DNA of 9,456 nucleotides from assembly GCA_003229995.1 (NCBI GenBank), contig QIGJ01000090.1, positions 1 to 9,456 on the forward strand, in the 5' to 3' direction. Under the pieces are notes generated by a model. That model saw only the letters and a program-made list of their open reading frames with translations, did not search any database and was not told the origin of the DNA. Origin of the DNA: Gammaproteobacteria bacterium (GTDB taxonomy: Bacteria > Pseudomonadota > Gammaproteobacteria > SZUA-152). Shown here piece after piece: positions 6,644 through 9,456 of the stretch. Within the stretch, counting starts at the first letter, position 1. The number at the start of each line of letters is the position of its first letter. The translations under genes were made by a program, and so were the position numbers.

Positions 6644-8017
6644 ATGAAAATAATAATACTGGGTGCGGGTCAGGTAGGCACTTCGGTGGCGGAAGTGCTG
6701 GCCACCGAGGCAAGCGATATCACCGTGGTGGATATCGATGAAACCAAACTTGACGCCTTGCGTGACCGGTTGGATATCAGCACCGTGGTGGGAGAAGCCG
6801 CTCATCCTGAAGTGCTGGCACGCGCGGGCGCTGAAGATGCCGATATGATCCTGGCTGTGACCAATAGCGATGAAATCAACATGGTCGCTTGTCAGGTGGC
6901 TTACACTCTGTTTCACACACCCACCAAAATTGCCCGGGTACGCAATGTCGGGTATTTATCGCACCCCCAACTGTTCACACAGGAAGCATTGCCGGTGGAC
7001 GTGCTCATCAGTCCTGAGCAACTGGTCACTGACTATGTGCAACGACTGATTGAACATCCGGGTGCATTACAAGTACTGGATTTTGCCGGTGGCAAAGTGC
7101 AACTGGTGGCCGTGCGGGCTTATTATGGTGGCCCATTGGTGGGTCAGGCATTAAAAACTCTGCGTGAACATATGCCGGGCATAGAGACACGGGTCGCCGC
7201 CATTTATCGTCGTGGCGATACCATTGCACCGGACGGTGACACTGTCATTGAAGCTGATGACGAAGTCTTTTTCATTGCAGCAAAGCGCCATATTCGTGTG
7301 GTAATGAAAGAATTACGACGCCTGGATCGCCCCGTCAAACGCGTCATACTTGCGGGTGGTGGCAACATCGGTACGCGCCTTGCCAAGGCGCTGGAATATA
7401 AATATCAGGTCAAATTGATTGACCACAATGCCGAACGTTCGAAGCGTATTTCTGTCGATCTGGAAAAAACCATTGTGTTGCATGGTGATGCCGCTGATGA
7501 AGAATTATTGATGGATGAAAACATCGAGCACACCGACGTGTTCTGTGCGGTCACCAACGATGACGAAGCTAACATTCTTTCTGCGATGCTGGCCAAGCGC
7601 CTTGGCGCACAAAAGGTAATGGCGCTGATTAACCGTGCTGCTTATGTTGATCTGGTGCAAAGCGGTATTATTGATATCGCCATCTCACCGCAACAAGCCA
7701 CCATCGGCAGTTTGTTAACCCATGTGCGTCGTGGTGATGTCACCGCCGTGCATTCTCTGCGCCGGGGTGCGGCAGAGGCTATTGAAGCCGTGGCACACGG
7801 TGATGAAAAGTCATCCAAAGTTGTTGGACGTGCCATTGAGGATATCAAGTTGCCTGTGGGTACCAATATCGGTGCTATTGTACGGGATGACAAAGTTATT
7901 ATTGCTCATCATGATACTGTGATTGAAGCAGATGACCATGTCATTTTATTTGTCGTGGACAAAGAGCGCATTCCTGATGTAGAACGTCTGTTTCAGGTTG
8001 GCGTTACTTTCCTGTGA
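6644..8017 (+). CDS. trkA: Trk potassium uptake system NAD(H)-binding subunit TrkA
   Basis: Cytoplasmic peripheral subunit that binds NAD(H) and gates the TrkH channel for K+ uptake. The 457 aa match the usual ~458. Two tandem RCK modules are visible, each with a TrkA-N Rossmann half and a TrkA-C half. The first has GAGQVG (7-12) with acidic D30 after the second strand. The second has GGGNIG (238-243) with D260 in LIDHN. Conserved stretches [10 protein letters not shown] (71-80) and [10 protein letters not shown] (302-311) recur at equivalent places in both modules, showing the internal duplication. It starts 15 bp after the regulator gene and is followed 111 bp later by its partner trkH. No defect is visible. 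Confidence 0.97.
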   Translation: MKIIILGAGQVGTSVAEVLATEASDITVVDIDETKLDALRDRLDISTVVGEAAHPEVLARAGAEDADMILAVTNSDEINMVACQVAYTLFHTPTKIARVRNVGYLSHPQLFTQEALPVDVLISPEQLVTDYVQRLIEHPGALQVLDFAGGKVQLVAVRAYYGGPLVGQALKTLREHMPGIETRVAAIYRRGDTIAPDGDTVIEADDEVFFIAAKRHIRVVMKELRRLDRPVKRVILAGGGNIGTRLAKALEYKYQVKLIDHNAERSKRISVDLEKTIVLHGDAADEELLMDENIEHTDVFCAVTNDDEANILSAMLAKRLGAQKVMALINRAAYVDLVQSGIIDIAISPQQATIGSLLTHVRRGDVTAVHSLRRGAAEAIEAVAHGDEKSSKVVGRAIEDIKLPVGTNIGAIVRDDKVIIAHHDTVIEADDHVILFVVDKERIPDVERLFQVGVTFL

Positions 8018-8019
8018 AG

Positions 8020-8119
8020 GCAGAAAAGAGAACAAAGATAAAAGGGAAAGAAAAATGACCTTGCTTCAGCCTGATGGCTCGTGTATTTTCAGCCCCTTTT
8101 CTGCTTTTTACTTTTCCCT
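8020..8119. repeat. Complementary purine/pyrimidine tracts between trkA and trkH
   Basis: The strand is almost all purine from 8018 to 8055 and pyrimidine-rich from about 8094 to 8119. Two pairings are possible. GCAGAAAAG (8020-8028) matches CTTTTCTGC (8096-8104) perfectly over 9 bp. AGGGAAA (8043-8049) matches TTTCCCT (8113-8119) over 7 bp. They are not nested, so they would either exclude each other or form a pseudoknot. The second pairing would cover the Shine-Dalgarno of the short leader ORF at 8055. There is no terminator-like T-run after a compact stem. Confidence 0.45.
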
Positions 8120-8123
8120 GTAA
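8055..8123 (+). CDS. Possible 22-residue leader peptide upstream of trkH
   Basis: ATG at 8055 is preceded at good distance by a strong ribosome binding site, AAAGGGAAAG (8041-8050). The reading frame runs 22 codons (begins MTLLQPDGS, ends FYFSL) to TAA at 8121-8123, 5 nt before the trkH ATG. The C-terminal half is rich in Phe, Ser and Tyr. trkH itself has no purine-rich Shine-Dalgarno, so translation of this ORF could deliver ribosomes to trkH by re-initiation. This is inference from spacing and signal strength. The peptide resembles nothing I know, and a 22-codon ORF can arise by chance. Confidence 0.35.
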   Translation: MTLLQPDGSCIFSPFSAFYFSL

Positions 8124-8128
8124 TTCCA

Positions 8129-9456
8129 ATGCAACGCGCTGTTATTCAACGTATCGTCGGACTGTTGTTGATGGTGTTCAGTTTCACCACACTGCCACCT
8201 GCCGCAGTGGGCCTGTGGTACGGCGATGGTGCGGTTTATCCCTTCCTTGGTGCATTTATTGCGACACTGACCATGGGACTGATAACGTGGTTTCCCGTGC
8301 GCAAGGTAAAAATGGAAGTACGCTTACGTGGCGGATTTATTATTGTCGCCGTGTTCTGGCTGGTGTTGGGTCTGTCGGGTTCGTTGCCGTTCCTGTTGGT
8401 GGAAACCCCTCACATGTCATTGACGGATGCCGTATTTGAATCCATTTCAGCGTTGACGACCACTGGCGCGACCGTGCTGACCGGTATTGATGACTTGCCG
8501 CATGCCATTCTGTTTTACCGGCAACAACTACAGTGGATGGGTGGCATGGGTATCATTGTGCTGGCCGTTGCCATTCTGCCCATGTTGGGTATTGGTGGTA
8601 TGCAGCTGTATCGCGCCGAAACACCAGGGCCGATGAAAGACAGCAAGCTCACACCACGTATCACGGAAACTGCCAAGGCGTTGTGGTACATCTATCTGGG
8701 GTTGACCATTGCCTGTGCTTTAGCCTATTGGCTAGCGGGCATGAGCGGTTTTGATGCCATTGCACACAGTTTTTCCACCATCGCCATTGGTGGTTTTTCC
8801 ACGCACGATGCCAGCATTGGTTATTTTGACAGCATGGCTATCGAAATGGTGGCCGTAGTATTCATGCTGCTTGCTGGTATCAATTTCGCATTACACTTTT
8901 TGGCTTGGCGCGGGGTGAGTTTGAAACCTTATTTGTATGATCCGGAAGTGCGCACCTATTTTTTTGTATTATCAGTCAGTGCTGTTATTACCACTGTTTA
9001 TCTCTACCAGACAAAGACTTTTGACACTGTTGGCAATGCGCTTCATCACGGTATTTTTCAGGCGGTGTCCATTGGTACAACCAGTGGATTTACCACCACA
9101 GATTATTACAACTGGCCGGGGTTTTTGCCGGTATTGTTATTGTTTACCAGCTTTATCGGTGGTTGTGCAGGTTCCACAGGTGGCGGGCTCAAAGTAGTCC
9201 GGTTTTTGTTGTTGGTCAAGCAGGGGTTGCGGGAAATCTTTCGACTGATTCATCCTAATGCACAGATTCCGGTTAAAATTGGTAACAAGTCGTTATCCGA
9301 GCGGGTTATTAATGCCGTGTGGGGTTTCTTTGCGTTGTACATCGCATCATTTGCAGTGATGATGTTATTGATCATGATGACCGGACTGGATCAGGTCACG
9401 GCTTTTTCCGCTGTAGCGGCTTCAATGAACAACCTTGGCCCCGGCCTGGGTGATGT
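8129..9456 (+). CDS. trkH: Trk potassium uptake channel subunit TrkH, 3' end cut off by the window
   Basis: Inner-membrane K+ translocating subunit of the Trk system, gated by TrkA. The frame is open for 442 codons with no stop. E. coli TrkH has 483 residues, so about 40 are missing. The four pore-loop selectivity filters appear in order: TTTGAT (110-115), AIGGFSTHD (219-227), SIGTTSGFTT (314-323) and NNLGPGLG (434-441). The gating-loop sequence GGCAGSTGGGLK (344-355) is conserved. The N-terminus (QRIVGLLLMVFS, 7-18) lines up with the start of E. coli TrkH, supporting the ATG at 8129. An in-frame GTG at 8081 would add 16 residues with no family match. The start lacks a Shine-Dalgarno; see the leader ORF just upstream. 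Confidence 0.96.
   Translation, partial: MQRAVIQRIVGLLLMVFSFTTLPPAAVGLWYGDGAVYPFLGAFIATLTMGLITWFPVRKVKMEVRLRGGFIIVAVFWLVLGLSGSLPFLLVETPHMSLTDAVFESISALTTTGATVLTGIDDLPHAILFYRQQLQWMGGMGIIVLAVAILPMLGIGGMQLYRAETPGPMKDSKLTPRITETAKALWYIYLGLTIACALAYWLAGMSGFDAIAHSFSTIAIGGFSTHDASIGYFDSMAIEMVAVVFMLLAGINFALHFLAWRGVSLKPYLYDPEVRTYFFVLSVSAVITTVYLYQTKTFDTVGNALHHGIFQAVSIGTTSGFTTTDYYNWPGFLPVLLLFTSFIGGCAGSTGGGLKVVRFLLLVKQGLREIFRLIHPNAQIPVKIGNKSLSERVINAVWGFFALYIASFAVMMLLIMMTGLDQVTAFSAVAASMNNLGPGLGD

Noticed and set aside
8081..8128. In-frame GTG start for trkH at 8081
   Set aside because: It has no ribosome binding site, and the added residues do not match the TrkH N-terminus, which aligns well from ATG 8129.

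Overview
The window reads as chromosomal DNA from a gammaproteobacterium. Fmt, RsmB, TrkA and TrkH can all be followed residue by residue against the Escherichia coli proteins, and a DUF4390 protein next to an NtrY-type kinase is an arrangement I know from several gammaproteobacterial groups. I cannot name the genus. All genes lie on the + strand, and the window is cut through fmt on the left and trkH on the right.

Layout. 2-886 holds fmt without its first ~18 codons. 917-2221 is rsmB. 2200-2784 is an exported DUF4390 protein overlapping the rsmB end. 2815-5019 is a membrane-bound NtrY-like histidine kinase. 4994-5157 is a long, imperfect inverted repeat that starts inside the last eight codons of the kinase (stop included) and fills most of the gap to the next gene. 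5270-6628 is an NtrX-like response regulator. 6644-8017 is trkA. 8055-8123 is a possible short leader ORF. 8129-9456 is trkH, lacking about 40 C-terminal residues.

How the genes relate. Fmt (initiator-tRNA formylation) and RsmB (16S rRNA C967 methylation) serve translation. The DUF4390 protein, kinase and regulator look like an envelope-sensing unit: exported protein, then sensor, then DNA-binding regulator. TrkA and TrkH are the NAD(H)-binding gating subunit and the membrane channel of the Trk potassium-uptake system. The linkage of ntrYX to trkAH suggests, but does not prove, a connection between the sensor pair and potassium or envelope homeostasis.

The least ordinary parts are not the proteins. 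One is the 164-bp foldback element that supplies the kinase gene's stop codon and separates kinase from regulator. Its arm differences all fall as G-U wobbles in the sense transcript. The other is the trkH leader, where a 22-codon ORF with a good ribosome binding site ends 5 nt before a trkH start that has none of its own. The regulator also lacks the sigma-54 contact motif GAFTGA and one arginine finger, so classical sigma-54 activation is unlikely. I see no RNA gene, CRISPR array, complete insertion sequence or phage gene.
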